From Fragilaria crotonensis (taxonomy: Eukaryota; Bacillariophyta; Fragilariophyceae; Fragilariales; Fragilariaceae): a stretch of 64,000 bases of DNA. The position numbers and the translations under genes were made by a program. Within the stretch, counting starts at the first letter, position 1. Each line of letters starts with the position of its first letter. The stretch is taken from assembly GCA_022925895.1 (NCBI GenBank), contig JAKSYS010000191.1, positions 27,642-91,641 on the forward strand, read 5' to 3'. Positions 21,330 to 32,706 of the stretch are shown here, piece after piece. Below the pieces are notes generated by a model. The model was not told where the DNA came from, did not search any database, and saw nothing but the letters and a program-made list of their open reading frames with translations.

Positions 21330-22530
21330 AAGCATAAGCACAGTAGTGGACTGAAAAAAAATAAGTCGTACCGTAAAATCGTCGGGGGAAGCTCAGACTC
21401 TACCAAACGATGCAGCATGGTACGATGCATCTTCTGGGGTAAGTAGGTTGACGGAGGACAGATATTACGGGACTTACGTTTAGTCGAATGAAATATTTCT
21501 CAATATAATTTTAAGCACAGTAGTGGCACACCCTTGCTTCGCTCGTGTTATTTCAGCAATTTGAGTTTTGAAAAGAATTCAAGCCACCTCTATCATGGCA
21601 AATGGAGACATTAAGGCTGTTGCAATTGAGTCCTAATGCTTCAAACAACTTCACAATATGTTGATCTAAAGGCTTTCACATTTAAACTTCATCTACAAGT
21701 GGAATGTATGTTTTCCAATCATGACTGAGTGACAAGACTTTCACGGCAACACTCTTCTCGGCTTTCGTTTCTTGACAATGACTCTCAAACAACTCGGCAT
21801 TCACCCGATGGAATATGTCAAACTTCTTCATCCAGTTTAACCTTGCTATTCAGCACATGTTCTTTGCGCCGCTCCTGGTTCGCCCATTGCAATCATTCCT
21901 TGAGCTCGTTACTTCATCTCATGCGCCGTCTAAGAATGCTCCACAAGGATCTGTTCTTGTTGCTTTTGCAATTGCTGCTCCAATTATATCCGATTGCGAT
22001 TCCCAAATGCCGCCAGAGCCGTGTTGTGTTCCAATCTTTGTGGTTGCTTCCTGCCGACGCTATCGTTTCATTAGTTCCCGATGATAAGTCTCCCACTTTA
22101 ACACGACGACCACTTCGCGCTTGAATGCACGCTCAATTCCTCTTGTGACGCTACAGTCGCTTCATGCAAATCTATTCTGAGCTCGGACTTGAATAGAAGG
22201 CGCTCTTCGTCGTTGAATGATGACATTTCATTATTGTTGTTTTGCAGAGCCTTTTGCATCTTTGGCGTCCTCAATCTTTGAGCAATTGTTTTCAAAATCC
22301 TCTGCGACAAAACTCTGAAAAAGTCCCCAACTTGAAGTCTTCGTATCTTTCGCATCGCAATTGCGACCTACAAACAAGCCACTGGACTTCCATACCAATT
22401 TCTGTCATGGTTAATATTGATAGAAGCCAAAATAGAAGTATTAGTGCATGAATACATTCATAATGGATGAAATAGCTAACTGTGCCACTACTCTTTGAAA
22501 AACGACCGTGCCACTACTGTGCTTATGCTT
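21330..22530. mobile_element. 1.2-kb element with 20-bp perfect TIRs flanked by GTAC
   Basis: The left end AAGCATAAGCACAGTAGTGG (21330-21349) is exactly the reverse complement of 22511-22530. Both are flanked by GTAC, which may be a 4-bp target duplication or simply extend the inverted repeat, since GTAC is its own complement. Further copies of the core lie inside: AAGCACAGTAGTGGCAC at about 21514 and GTGCCACTACT at about 22483. The interior has two minus-strand frames (22098-22355 and 21914-22096), Gln/Asn/Lys-rich and coiled-coil-like, with no DDE motif. Probably a non-autonomous or decayed DNA transposon. Confidence 0.75.
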
Positions 22531-23384
22531 GTACTGTACTGTCCTTTGATTTGAGAATGGTGTTTGTATGAACACCTGCAACAATGTCATAGTTGATAGA
22601 CATCATAGTAGCAGAGGAACGACAACAACATCTGGCTGCTCCTTACACCAAGATTCTCCTAGCTGCTGCTGACTGCAGCACCAAATTATTGTTAGAGCAC
22701 GTCATGCAGCTCATTGTAATCCAAAATTCACAGCGTCATGAATACATTACTCCTAGCAAACTCAACTAGTATCAATAAAGTTGCAATTAAATGCCATTCA
22801 CACATGGTAGATGGAAAATAAATGGTCTCAAATGTAAATTGCTTACTTACTCTGTAACTGATCAATTTGAGTCAATGAGGTGATGTGATATCTGCCTGTT
22901 CATTGTTTTGCTAACCCACCTGCCATACCCTGCAACTCCAGGCCTGTGCTACTAGTGAACCATCCAAGAGCATTTAGACTTTAGACTCCTAGTATCCTAA
23001 CATCATAGCTACTACAGTACTGCGTTCTTAGAACAACTACGACTGTAGAGTTGGAACTGGCATATACAGTACCAGTACTACTAGCGCAACCAGTATACCC
23101 ACTTACAGTCGCAATTTGGAGACTGGCACAGGAGCCGTAAAGGGAACCCCAAGCAAACCCAATCTAAGAGTCATCAGTACAGTAGCACTTCCCACTTCCC
23201 ACTTCCCATATCGACTGTTGTGTACCAGTAGCAGTAGGCTGAGGCACCGTCAGGGGAATCCAGAATTAATTCCTAGTAGTATCGCAAATGTCTTGCTCCT
23301 ACTCGTATATCACTCGAGTACCAGGTGTCCTGAAAGCTTATGACACTCAACACAACATTTCAGAAATTAGAAAAGGTCATCATT
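22531..23384. other. Intergenic DNA
   Basis: No gene recognised. It contains GTAC/ACTAGT motifs near 23010-23090 and a short CCCACTT triplication near 23187-23205. Confidence 0.4.
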
Positions 23385-26300
23385 AGGGGAGATCCGGGTA
23401 GAGTCGTGTTTCCACTAACGTTTCTGCTATTTCAGCTCAGAACCGGTTATGAGTCACAATAGCGGATCTGAAAAAGGGAATCTTGTTTCGCAATTTCCGA
23501 TAAACGTCGATCCTCGGGGCTTTAGTGGAAGTTTGAAGCTGCTTCATTCCACTACGTTTTCTGTTATCAAGACTCCGTTACACGTGTCAAAGTTTTGCTT
23601 TCTAAGTTCCACGCTGCACTACATTTATGTAGGCCAAAGCAGGACGTCGTATTAGAAGACAAAGCTGACAACATAAGCGTTCGAATTAGTCGGCACCAAC
23701 CGGAAAACGACGACATCCCTCTCACGCCATGACGTCGATTGCAAAATCGGTGCTGTGTCATCTTCATCTCAGACTTCTCATCTTTCCTAAACTAATGTGG
23801 ACATTGCGGATTCAACGGTACAAACGACAGTGCTCAAAATTTTGAATCCGCTGAGATTCGAGCAACAACACTACTTGACAACTGGACCTAGTGCGGAATC
23901 TCTCGTAACATTTCTGGAGGAATCCTTGTGCTGGAATTTATTCGAAACTAGTGGGTACCTCCCAATTGGTCGGACTTTTGGAATACGTGTACGGTATGGG
24001 TTGTGCACGGTTGTGTGTACTGTTTGTACAGTTCAGTACTATACGCAAGTAGTGCAGTACCCCAGAGTGGTCATACTCCGTAACAGACGCACGCACTGAC
24101 GCAACTACGTGTACTCCAGTATGCATGTATGACATATATCATACTCCCGAGTATGAGACAGTATTCATTTGATCCAGTACCCCAGAGTGGTCATACTCCG
24201 TAACAGACGGACGCACGCACGCACACACGCACACAATTAATTTATAATATTTCGAAATATCGAGCCTTGGTTTGGCGCGCTCAGAGCAAAAAAAACGATG
24301 TCGTCGCTCTCCGACCACAACGACGATTGCCATACAGATAAATGTATCCCCTAAAGCACTGACTAATGTTGAAACTAAAGACTAATATTGATACGGAAAA
24401 TCTATCGATAGAAACGACAGCGCTTAGCAATCCGAATTTGCTGAGAACAACCCACCAACAGGCATTCGATGAAAAAGCAACTCACAACGGAATCTTATGT
24501 GACGTTCTGGAGGAATCCCCTTGTCCAGGAATTTAGTAGAAATTTCACTTGCCCCACGTCAACCCGGATCTTATAACCCACGGGTTTTGTCAGATGCTAT
24601 CTGACAACACAGAAACCACCTATACAGTGCACTGTAGTAGAGTAGCCTACTATCTTTGAAGGTACGGGAACGCACGTCTACATATGCATATCATCCACCG
24701 CTTGCTCATGTTTCTGAGTAATCTAGTACTAGTACCAGGTACATGTAGACTGAAGTATGATACGTATGCATACCTGACACAGGCTTGATACTGCCCTATA
24801 CACGCAATACTTAAATGCTGCAAGATTTTACCATTTGTAGATCGTCGCCATAGTTTGGCCAATTAAATACTCAGAGTACATTTCAGGAAGGACATCGGCA
24901 GTTTTCCTTCAAGTACCGTAATTTACTTAGGGATTCCGAAATCAAAAGGCAGTACTCCAAAGTACTCCACATTGATTCATTGTATTTATTTGGCCAATCA
25001 AATATCAATCTGAACCTGAAAGGCAGAATATCATTTTTAATTAGATCGATTTGCTAAATCAAATATATGCTATCATAGTACAAAAGGCATTATATTAGAA
25101 TAACGAATAATATCAAATTCAGATACATACACACTGAATCTATTAAGTAAGCAATTTGATTCGACCAAATGGGTTGTCCGAAACAAGAAGGCAGTGCATC
25201 ATTCTTACTTACATTGATTTGGCCAATCGTATGATCTTCTGGAACAAAAGTCATTAAATCAATTATTATAGTTTGATGGGCAATTGCAATACTTAAAGAC
25301 TGGCTTCTTAAGTATCCAACCGATTAGCCCGCTCGGGCAATTTTCTTACCGTAAACAGAAGTTGTCATACAAAATCTGACAAACCGGTAAAGATCAGAGA
25401 TCCGCAGCAACACTCCTGTACCTGGTCATACATTATCTACAGAGGTACAAGAACCATGATCAACTGGATCCCAAGGTTTTGTCAGAATTCATCTGACAAC
25501 CATCTGACAGACCGCTAGAAAACCCCGCATGCTATCTGACAAACCCTGGGGATCTTATAACCCACGGGTTTTGTCAGATGCTATCTGACAACACAGAAAC
25601 CACCTATACAGTGCACTGTAGTAGAGTAGCCTACTATCTTTGAAGGTACGGGAACGCACGTCTACATATGCATATCATCCACCGCTTGCTCATGTTTCTG
25701 AGTAATCTAGTACTAGTACCAGGTACATGTAGACTGAAGTATGATACGTATGCATACCTGACACAGGCTTGATACTGCCCTATACACGCAATACTTAAAT
25801 GCTGCAAGATTTTACCATTTGTAGATCGTCGCCATAGTTTGGCCAATTAAATACTCAGAGTACATTTCAGGAAGGACATCGGCAGTTTTCCTTCAAGTAC
25901 CGGTAATTTACTTAGGGATTCGAAATCAAAAGGCAGTACTCCAAAGTACTCCACATTGATTCATTGTATTTATTTGGCCAATCAAATATCAATCTGAACC
26001 TGAAAGGCAGAATATCATTTTTAATTAGATCGATTTGCTAAATCAAATATATGCTATCATAGTACAAAAGGCATTATATTAGAATAACGAATAATATCAA
26101 ATTCAGATACATACACACTGAATCTATTAAGTAAGCAATTTGATTCGACCAAATGGGTTGTCCGAAACAAGAAGGCAGTGCATCATTCTTACTTACATTG
26201 ATTTGGCCAATCGTATGATCTTCTGGAACAAAAGTCATTAAATCAATTATTATAGTTTGATGGGCAATTGCAATACTTAAAGACTGGCTTCTTAAGTATC

Positions 26301-26624
26301 CAACCGATTAGCCCGCTCGGGCAATTTTCTTACCGTAAACAGAAGTTGTCATACAAAATCTGACAAACCGGTAAAGATCAGAGATCCGCAGCAACACTCC
26401 TGTACCTGGTCATACATTATCTACAGAGGTACAAGAACCATGATCAACTGGATCCCAAGGTTTTGTCAGAATTCATCTGACAACCATCTGACAGACCGCT
26501 AGAAAACCCCGCATGCTATCTGACAAACCCTGGGGATCTCTAATTCCGGATTTTCCCTTCCACTGTGTGTCCCTTATGACAACGGAAACATAGTGGAATC
26601 ACGACTGCACCCGGATCTCCCTAT
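23385..26624. mobile_element. 3.2-kb composite bounded by imperfect ~40-bp inverted repeats
   Basis: The left end (23385-23424; core GGGAGATCCGGGT..AGTCGTG..TTCCACTA..GTTTC) is mirrored by the right end (26585-26624), with about 36 of 40 positions agreeing by eye. Inside are a diverged direct duplication (about 23815-23945 versus 24405-24540, sharing ACGACAG, TTCTGGAGGAATCC and GGAATTTA blocks), a 41-bp direct repeat 120 bp apart (24055 and 24175; CAGTACCCCAGAGTGGTC), and the 984-bp tandem duplication. No transposase frame was found. It may be a large non-autonomous DNA element that has accumulated internal duplications. Confidence 0.6.
24567..26534. repeat. Near-perfect tandem duplication of a 984-bp unit
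   Basis: Unit 1 is 24567-25550 and unit 2 is 25551-26534, followed by GATCT, the first bases of a third unit. I found only two small differences, a G insertion (CCGTAATTT versus CCGGTAATTT) and a C deletion (GATTCCGAAA versus GATTCGAAA). Each unit begins with GGGTTTTGTCAGATGCTATC and ends with GCATGCTATCTGACAAACCC, so its own ends form an inverted repeat and the junction can fold as a hairpin. The identical 70-codon ORF found in both units is incidental. Confidence 0.95.
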
Positions 26625-26957
26625 TGTGTCCGAGACCAAGACTCCGAGTAGGAACGTAAAAGATCTGACAAGACTGGATGTTCTCAATGTTCATCCTGCC
26701 AGCCAAGGAAACAAGCCACTTGATTTCAAATTTCAACACGACAGACATACATCGATAAATGTCACAAAAATATACCCTACGGTTGTACATACTCGAGTAC
26801 AGAGTACCGAGTTGTAGTATGGTACTGTAGTACAGTACGTACCAGTAGGATGTTATGAATTATGAATCTCTCAGGGCTTTTTTCGAATTCAGTATACACT
26901 TCACACCTTCACACTTCGTCCAATGGACGAACTCGCCGCGGTGATCACAAGACGACA

Positions 26958-27751
26958 ATGTTGGCAGGTTCCAGGGCTGTTCGATGGCTCAGCACAAGCA
27001 AGCAAAGTACTATAGCTCCATTTGAAGCGCAATTGACGTCAGCGACGCAACGACACCGTGAGGCTCGAAGAAAGCGACAAGAACAGCAGCATCAAGCGCC
27101 AACCGAGGCTGACGATGGTAAGTCGTGTTGTGGTCGATTAAATGCATGTACTGGAGTATCCCACCAGATCGTATCCATGGTAAGAATGAGGGAGATCTAT
27201 TTGTCGAGAATAAACTAACCCAATTATTGAAAATGGCTGTTCGCAGATGCTCAACCTATCAAGCCTGCCTTTGGTGGTCGGCTCCCGTTGGATGGGGTAG
27301 GCGGCGTTTCGCAGGCTCACTCAGAATCGGCAACCGTCCAGTACCGAAGGAGCAAACGAGCTGCGGATGAGGAATCACGACGAGGTAGCGCATTGGTACG
27401 TGGTCAGTTTGCTTTGTTTGTGGTCAATCACCATGGAGTGTTCACTGATTTTTCTTTGGCACAATCCACTGGTAGTCCTTATCGAGCACGACAAATCAGC
27501 ATCGGCATCAAAGGCAGCCACGGACAAGAGAGTCATCGACCCACAAGGTCAACCCATCTGGTTCAATACTTCCTACGGATACTGCTGCAAATCAAGAGGA
27601 TGAGTTGCGATCAAACAACTCTCGCATCAATGACGGAGCACCGATACAAACCAAGCCGACCGACCAATTCACTCGTACAGCCGTGCGAACTCTCTCTCTT
27701 TTTGTGGCCGTCGCCACTGCTGCAGCATTTGGTAGTGGTCTTTTGCCGTAA
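26958..27751 (+). CDS. Small unknown protein, mitochondrial-type N-terminus and C-terminal membrane segment
   Basis: Inferred from three exons: 26958-27117, 27247-27395 and 27500-27751. Introns are 129 and 104 bp (GTAAGT..TTCGCAG; GTACGT..AAATCAG). Phases close to 186 aa. The N-terminus MLAGSRAVRWLSTSKQ is an Arg/Ser-rich amphipathic presequence-like stretch. A charged Arg/Gln-rich helix follows (HREARRKRQEQQHQ), then a disordered middle. The end has a hydrophobic segment (RTLSLFVAVATAAAFGSGLL) that could anchor the protein. No family is recognised. The third exon frame is supported mainly by its sensible ending; the intron 2 acceptor is a choice among several. Confidence 0.5.
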
Positions 27752-28117
27752 CAAGTCATGCATATGAAGGACCATAGATTCCGAGAAAAAACCTCCGCGA
27801 CCCAGAGTGCGACATTGTTCATTGAGTGCAAAATCATTGTGGGTGTTGTTCCAATTCATGGGCTCCATCCTCCATCACACGGAGGGAAACCACTTACACG
27901 AAAAGGATGACTGCATTTTCCAAGACAAGTTACCCAGTTTATGAGAATGTTAAGGTGGGACAGTCAGCTCGACTTCCGTTAGTTAAGTTCAATAATGTGT
28001 TGTCTATGCAAACAATCTCAGTCGTTCACCCAGTCCCGTCTTTTTGCATGAAAGCTGGAGAAAGCAGACTATCAGTAGCTGTGCGAACTTAGATCGCCGT
28101 TGTGTTGAATGGATTAC

Positions 28118-28320
28118 ACGAAACATGTGGTAATCATGAAAAGAATCTTGGCTAGAGTTTTATCAGAAGGAAGAAAGGTACCCATTTGTTGGTAGACGTA
28201 TTGGTCTCTACTACGACAGTGAAGGCAAACAGACCGAGGAAATGCAACGAGTCCTGACAAGATGGGAGAATTATCAACCGCCAGAATAGAAGGGAACGCT
28301 TAAAGCCAAAAACTGGGAGT
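28118..28320 (+). pseudogene. Broken copy of the MAPR gene (end of exon 1 fused to end of exon 2)
   Basis: It begins with GAAACATGTG-TAATC-TGAAAAGA, matching the end of exon 1 of the copy at 14552. It then jumps directly to sequence nearly identical to 19550-19720 (TGGCTAGAGTTTTATCAGAA, GTCCTGAC, GGGAGAATT), with the haem-binding core deleted. An in-frame TAG replaces the lysine-rich tail. It lies tail-to-tail with the intact HAD gene. Confidence 0.85.
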
Positions 28321-28344
28321 CAATAGCAGTACTTTATAAAGGCA

Positions 28345-29526
28345 TTAGATTGCCATGTCGAGAACTGCATCCAGTGCCCGTTCTGTCGCGCTCGTACCTT
28401 CGTCGAGGTCACGTATGCCTCCTGTCACTGTTATCTTGATCGGGTTTTGTTCAATGATTTGAGCCATGCTTGTCGAGCTAATGCCTGGGACGAACGCCCG
28501 CTTGCATGCCAAGGCCATTTCGAGATCATTGTCATCATCGCACAAACACAGTGCATTCTCGCCCAGCACTGTTTCTTCCGTACACAGTTTTCTAGCGACA
28601 TATTGGCAACTAACTAGATGTAAGGAAACGGATCGGCGCGAGGTAAACAAATGCATTAATGGAGCTCATGACGTACCAGTTCTTCTTGCCACTATCATGC
28701 GGATAGAAGTCAACACAACCAAGATTCACTGAGGTTGCAATGCCTTCAGGCGGCGTCATCGAGGATAGGGCATCAAACTCAATTCGCGATACCGCATCTT
28801 GTTGCTTACGATTTACGCGGAAGCAGACTGAGTACCCCGTGGTGTCGACGACAAATCCTTGTCTTTGGAGTTGGCGGCAATACTCCCATAGCGGGCCCTT
28901 CCTCTGGTCAATAGGTATGGGAGTTGTCGACGAATCGTCGTCGAGCTCGTTCCCCACGAATCCATCGACACCAGCTGTCATCTCCATCTTCAATCGCCAT
29001 TCCATGTCTTCTTCCAGACTAAAAGGCTCTAATTCCGACTCGTCGGCACCGTCAAACGGTTCCAGCTTGAAAACAGAACTCTTGTTATCTGGCGGGACGG
29101 GATAAAAAATGCGCCCACCGGCCTCGCAGCAGTAGGCGTCGGCACGAGGGAGATACGCAAGGCGTTTCCACATTGTGGTGGACCGCATGCCACTAATGAG
29201 AACCAACGTTTTGCCTCTCCGTCGTAGCGCTTGACATTGGCGCAGAGTTTCAGAGGAAATGATGCCCCTCATACCTGTCGAACTCGGTGGGAGCTTGATA
29301 ATTGCGTTACTTGGATCGACTACTTGGTCATCCACATTTTTGGGTAGTGGACAAGAGTGCCGTCAACGTCACTAAACACGATTTGGATATCCGTATTCAA
29401 TGTGGATTCTCGCTTCTCTGGTGCCATCACTGCTATCGATGACAGGCTTGACGGAGATTCGGCAGAAGAAACCAATCGAAAGATACCGAGGAGTAGTACG
29501 GCGAACGTTAGGGCAGCTGCAGCCAT
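28345..29526 (-). CDS. HAD-superfamily phosphatase (Cof/sucrose-phosphatase-like), one-base frame break near 29340
   Basis: Exons are 29526-28677 (with a frame break) and 28609-28345, separated by a 67-bp intron (GTACGT..TAGTTAG), giving about 371 aa. A hydrophobic N-terminus (ALTFAVLLLGIFRLV) suggests a signal peptide or anchor. Motif I is FSDVDGTLVHY, motif II is VLISGMRS, motif III lysine lies in SGKKNCC, and motif IV is CDDDNDLEMA. The order and spacing fit type-IIB-capped HAD phosphatases acting on sugar phosphates. The first and second frames meet in CCCAAAAATGTGG, where one further A would restore continuity (HYPK / VDDQVVD). The ATG at 29526 was chosen because it directly precedes the hydrophobic segment. 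Substrate unknown; an assembly error is more likely than inactivation. Confidence 0.8.
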
Positions 29527-30093
29527 GGGCGCTGGAAACTGGAAACCGATCGATGCGGAATGGGCACCGTCAGATGCAGCTTTCTCAACACTTGTACAGC
29601 TCGCTGGTCGCAATAACCAGAACAGACAAATTTTATATGTTCACTGAGTGAGTGTCACTAGGCTGCGCATACGACAAGAGGGGGCCATGCGACAGGTGCG
29701 AGACATGTTGTAATGAGCGTGTTGTCTGCCCATGAACCATGAACTATGAAGTGAGAAGTGAGGCATGCATCGGATAATTGGGTCAGGAGAAAGCAAGTAC
29801 TGGTACTCAGTGCTAGTATTAGTTCACTGTAACAGTACTGTAACCGGGAAACGACAAGGATTATTGATTTGGTAGTCCTGGAGCTCGTTTGATCAGAATC
29901 GTTCTTCTGCGTGTGTATAGGCTTCGGATGCACCAACATGCAGCAACTGTCTACGCAAAGATTACAAGTGCCGAGGTGCTGGGGTACTGAAACCTCTACC
30001 CTCATGTCGTATCATCTTTCATAACATTCTGGCCCTTGGAGCGGAATGACACGGTTTCACCCCCCAAAAAGTCGATAGCACGCCTTCACCCAT
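29527..30093. other. Intergenic between HAD and ShK genes
   Basis: The HAD promoter should lie here. No ORF or repeat of note; one short TACTGGTACTCAGTGCTAG stretch near 29795. Confidence 0.4.
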
Positions 30094-30767
30094 TTACTGA
30101 ATGTCAGTATTCGCTAGCAAGCAAAACCGGCATGCCGCAGCACAGTTGCTGAGCATGAATATTCTATTCGTTTCGCATTCGTTGACGCTTGCCCAGAAAG
30201 CACATCTGTTGAACTCCAGTGAGAAGGACTCCGGATTTCTACTTAATCCACCCATATCTACGAACTTACAGTTCATCGCTGTTGCGGCTGCGGAGTTGCG
30301 GAAGACGAGGGTGAGGACACTAAGGGCTTTTCAGAGAGGGATGCCATGGAAATGTAGTGCCATGTTCAACTCACCATCGAGGTAGATTTTGCTTGTAATC
30401 CTTGATTGGGTATACTTCATGAATTAGATACTCGTTCATTTTCTGCAACACAACGTTGACTGCTGCTTTCTCTGCATCAGAACCATCTCTCCGTTGAATG
30501 ACAGAATCGGGCAAAGAATCCGATGCGTCCAAAAATCCTGTCTTTTCGTTCATGCCACTTTTGTTGATCCAGGAAGTGATTCCTCGATTACTGAGAAACA
30601 ATTTCGATTTGAGGTGCATTTTGTCACGTTGGTGCTCACCTTGGCTCGACAGTCGAATCCGTCATGCATACATAGCGATCCTTGCCTTTCGCTACACACG
30701 AGTTAGCAGCAGGTTCAATGCTGTGCATCAGAACGAGCACAAGAGTTGTCATCCAGGAAGTCTTCAT
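30094..30767 (-). CDS. Secreted ShK-domain protein
   Basis: Three exons: 30767-30640, 30590-30375 and 30319-30094. Introns are 49 and 55 bp (GTGAGC..TCTCAG; GTGAGT..CCTTAG). Phases close to 189 aa. The N-terminus MKTSWMTTLVLVLMHSIEPA is a signal peptide. The C-terminal ~50 residues hold six cysteines in the ShK pattern, with CAFWASVNECETNR and CAAACRFC diagnostic. ShK domains are cysteine-rich modules, often attached to prolyl hydroxylases or astacins; here no enzyme domain accompanies it, and the middle is polar. An in-frame upstream ATG at 30899 would add 44 residues and bury the signal, so the inner ATG is preferred. Secretion is inferred. Confidence 0.65.
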
Positions 30768-32408
30768 CGTCCTATGCGTTTTGTGCGATTTTGCATATGC
30801 ACTACATGTAATAACGGATGCGGACGACTCGAATACATAAATCAATGTTTGAGTCGTCGGTCCTGCTTCCGTGTGTGCCAACCTCTTGTCTGCTGACATG
30901 CTAACATGAACAAGGACCGTGCTACGCAGTTTAGTGAAGCAATACTACGGTCGTGCACACGGTATCCTTGGTATGTTTACTAACCCACCATCAACCGTTG
31001 TATTGGTGACACATGATGTTGCAGATGGCGTGAGGGCGTCAACGTACGCCTCGTGCATTAAGATGCACCATAACGATAACCTTGTCTATGACCCTCACCG
31101 TCCTTTCCCTTCCACTAAGTACCTTTTTAGTATACCAAGCTGGGACCGATTTGGTCGAGACCTCCATTTGTTTCTATCGGTTTCAGCTGGATGATGTGAT
31201 CAGCATATGCATTATTGGTCCTGTATTGCTAGAACCCATTTCATTTTGATCCTTGCCATTGACTCAATATGGTCAGGTGGACAAAATTGATGACTATAGT
31301 TTGCAGCTTGGGTGGCACTGATAACAATGCAATATGCTGCTGGTGAAATAAGAAGGGAGACCAGAAATCCACCTTTGATATAATTCCAACTCCAAAAGCT
31401 GTGTTACTAGTAATATTTACCATTATGATGCTAGACAAGTAAGATTTATATGATGATGATGTCAGTAGCTAAGAATTCAGTAAGTGACTTATAAGATCCA
31501 TCCATGTCTTGGATCCATGGAGGTATTGAGCAAAGAAAGTGTTACGCACCTTGACCAACAAGCTTTATTGGTGATGCTCCTGAAGGTGCTTTTACACTCA
31601 TACTACTTCCTACTTTCTTTGCAGTATGATGCAGTAGCTAAGAGTCCTGATTTCATCCTTCTTGTCACCAATGGTAAACATGAAGCTTAATGCATTGTTC
31701 CCTGGCGGAAGGATGTTTTGTAGTTGCAACTGAATTTGATGTCAGTATGACTGATTTAGATTGCCTTATCCTGTGGAAGTTGGACCCATTTCTAAGCACA
31801 GCAGAGCGGCTAGCACACAATCAGATACCTTCTTCCACAATAAAACTGCACAAGACCACCACAGCATAACTTGTCTGCGTTTATAAAAAAAGAAACACCT
31901 TTATCTATCATCATATCTAACAAGGTCGATAATATGCATCCGTTATAAACAGTTGTCATAATCTATGACGCTTTTCTATCATCGTATCTAGAGCCAAGTA
32001 TTTGCAACCACTTCCAGACGGTTGTCGTAGTCAGTGTTGCAAGTCTATGTGCATTGAGATTACATAGGCATGTACATCCCTGCTTGCAACATATATGCGA
32101 CGTCCATTTGTTCATGTGCGTGCTTGACAACCAGTTGGTAAGCTCGACAGAGAAAGAGGACGATTGCGTTCTGTCAATCCAAAAAAAATTGTGTTTGAGC
32201 TGAAATTATTGGCATCCCTTCCATCAAATGATGTTCTACCAGGAACCTTGTGTGCTTAATGACCTGGAAGGTCCGGCCGCACCGTCGGAATCGTGGAAAA
32301 TCCGAGAACACGTGACACAACATCGTAGGAGTATCGTTCCCACGCTGAGTCCTTTTCAACTGAAAAAAGCAAGGCCGGCGCGTTTATCATGCGGATCCTG
32401 ATCAGTGC
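30768..32408. other. Intergenic, no gene recognised
   Basis: About 1.6 kb with scattered stops in all frames. Short frames at 30919-31194 and 31484-31690 have no family resemblance. The last part leads into the palindromic repeat array. Confidence 0.4.
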
Positions 32409-32706
32409 AATTCCACTTACCATAAGTGAAATTCCACTTACGGTAAGTGAAATTCCACTTACCGTAAGTGGAATTCCACTTACCGTAAGTGGAATTCCAC
32501 TTACGGTAAGTGGAATTTCACTTACTCACAATCAGAAAGAGACACGTGTCGCCTACGCAGATCAGTATGAAGACATTTTCAGTAAGTGAAATTTCACTTA
32601 CGGTCAGTGGAATTCCACTTACGGTAAGTGGAATTTCACTTACCGTAAGTGGAATTTCACTTACGGTAAGTGGAATTCCACTGACCGTAAGTGAAATTTC
32701 ACTTAG
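32409..32706. repeat. Palindromic 21-bp repeat array in two clusters
   Basis: The unit is AATTCCACTTACCGTAAGTG followed by G. It contains two overlapping palindromes, centred on GGAATTCC and on CTTAC-C/G-GTAAG. Cluster 1 (32409-32522) has five units in a row. Cluster 2 (about 32580-32706) has six and is itself close to a perfect palindrome. A 57-bp unique spacer separates them. Variants differ by G/T in GGAATT(C/T) and by one GTCAGTG for GTAAGTG. Long ORFs on both strands here (SEIPLTVSGIPLTVS..) are a by-product. Confidence 0.95.

Noticed and set aside
24650-25846. Two identical 70-codon minus-strand ORFs as a gene family
   Set aside because: They are identical only because they lie in the duplicated 984-bp unit, and the sequence shows no protein-like features.
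24567-26534. Two LTRs of a retrotransposon
   Set aside because: The repeats are directly adjacent with no internal region, lack TG..CA ends and have no primer-binding site. A tandem duplication fits better.
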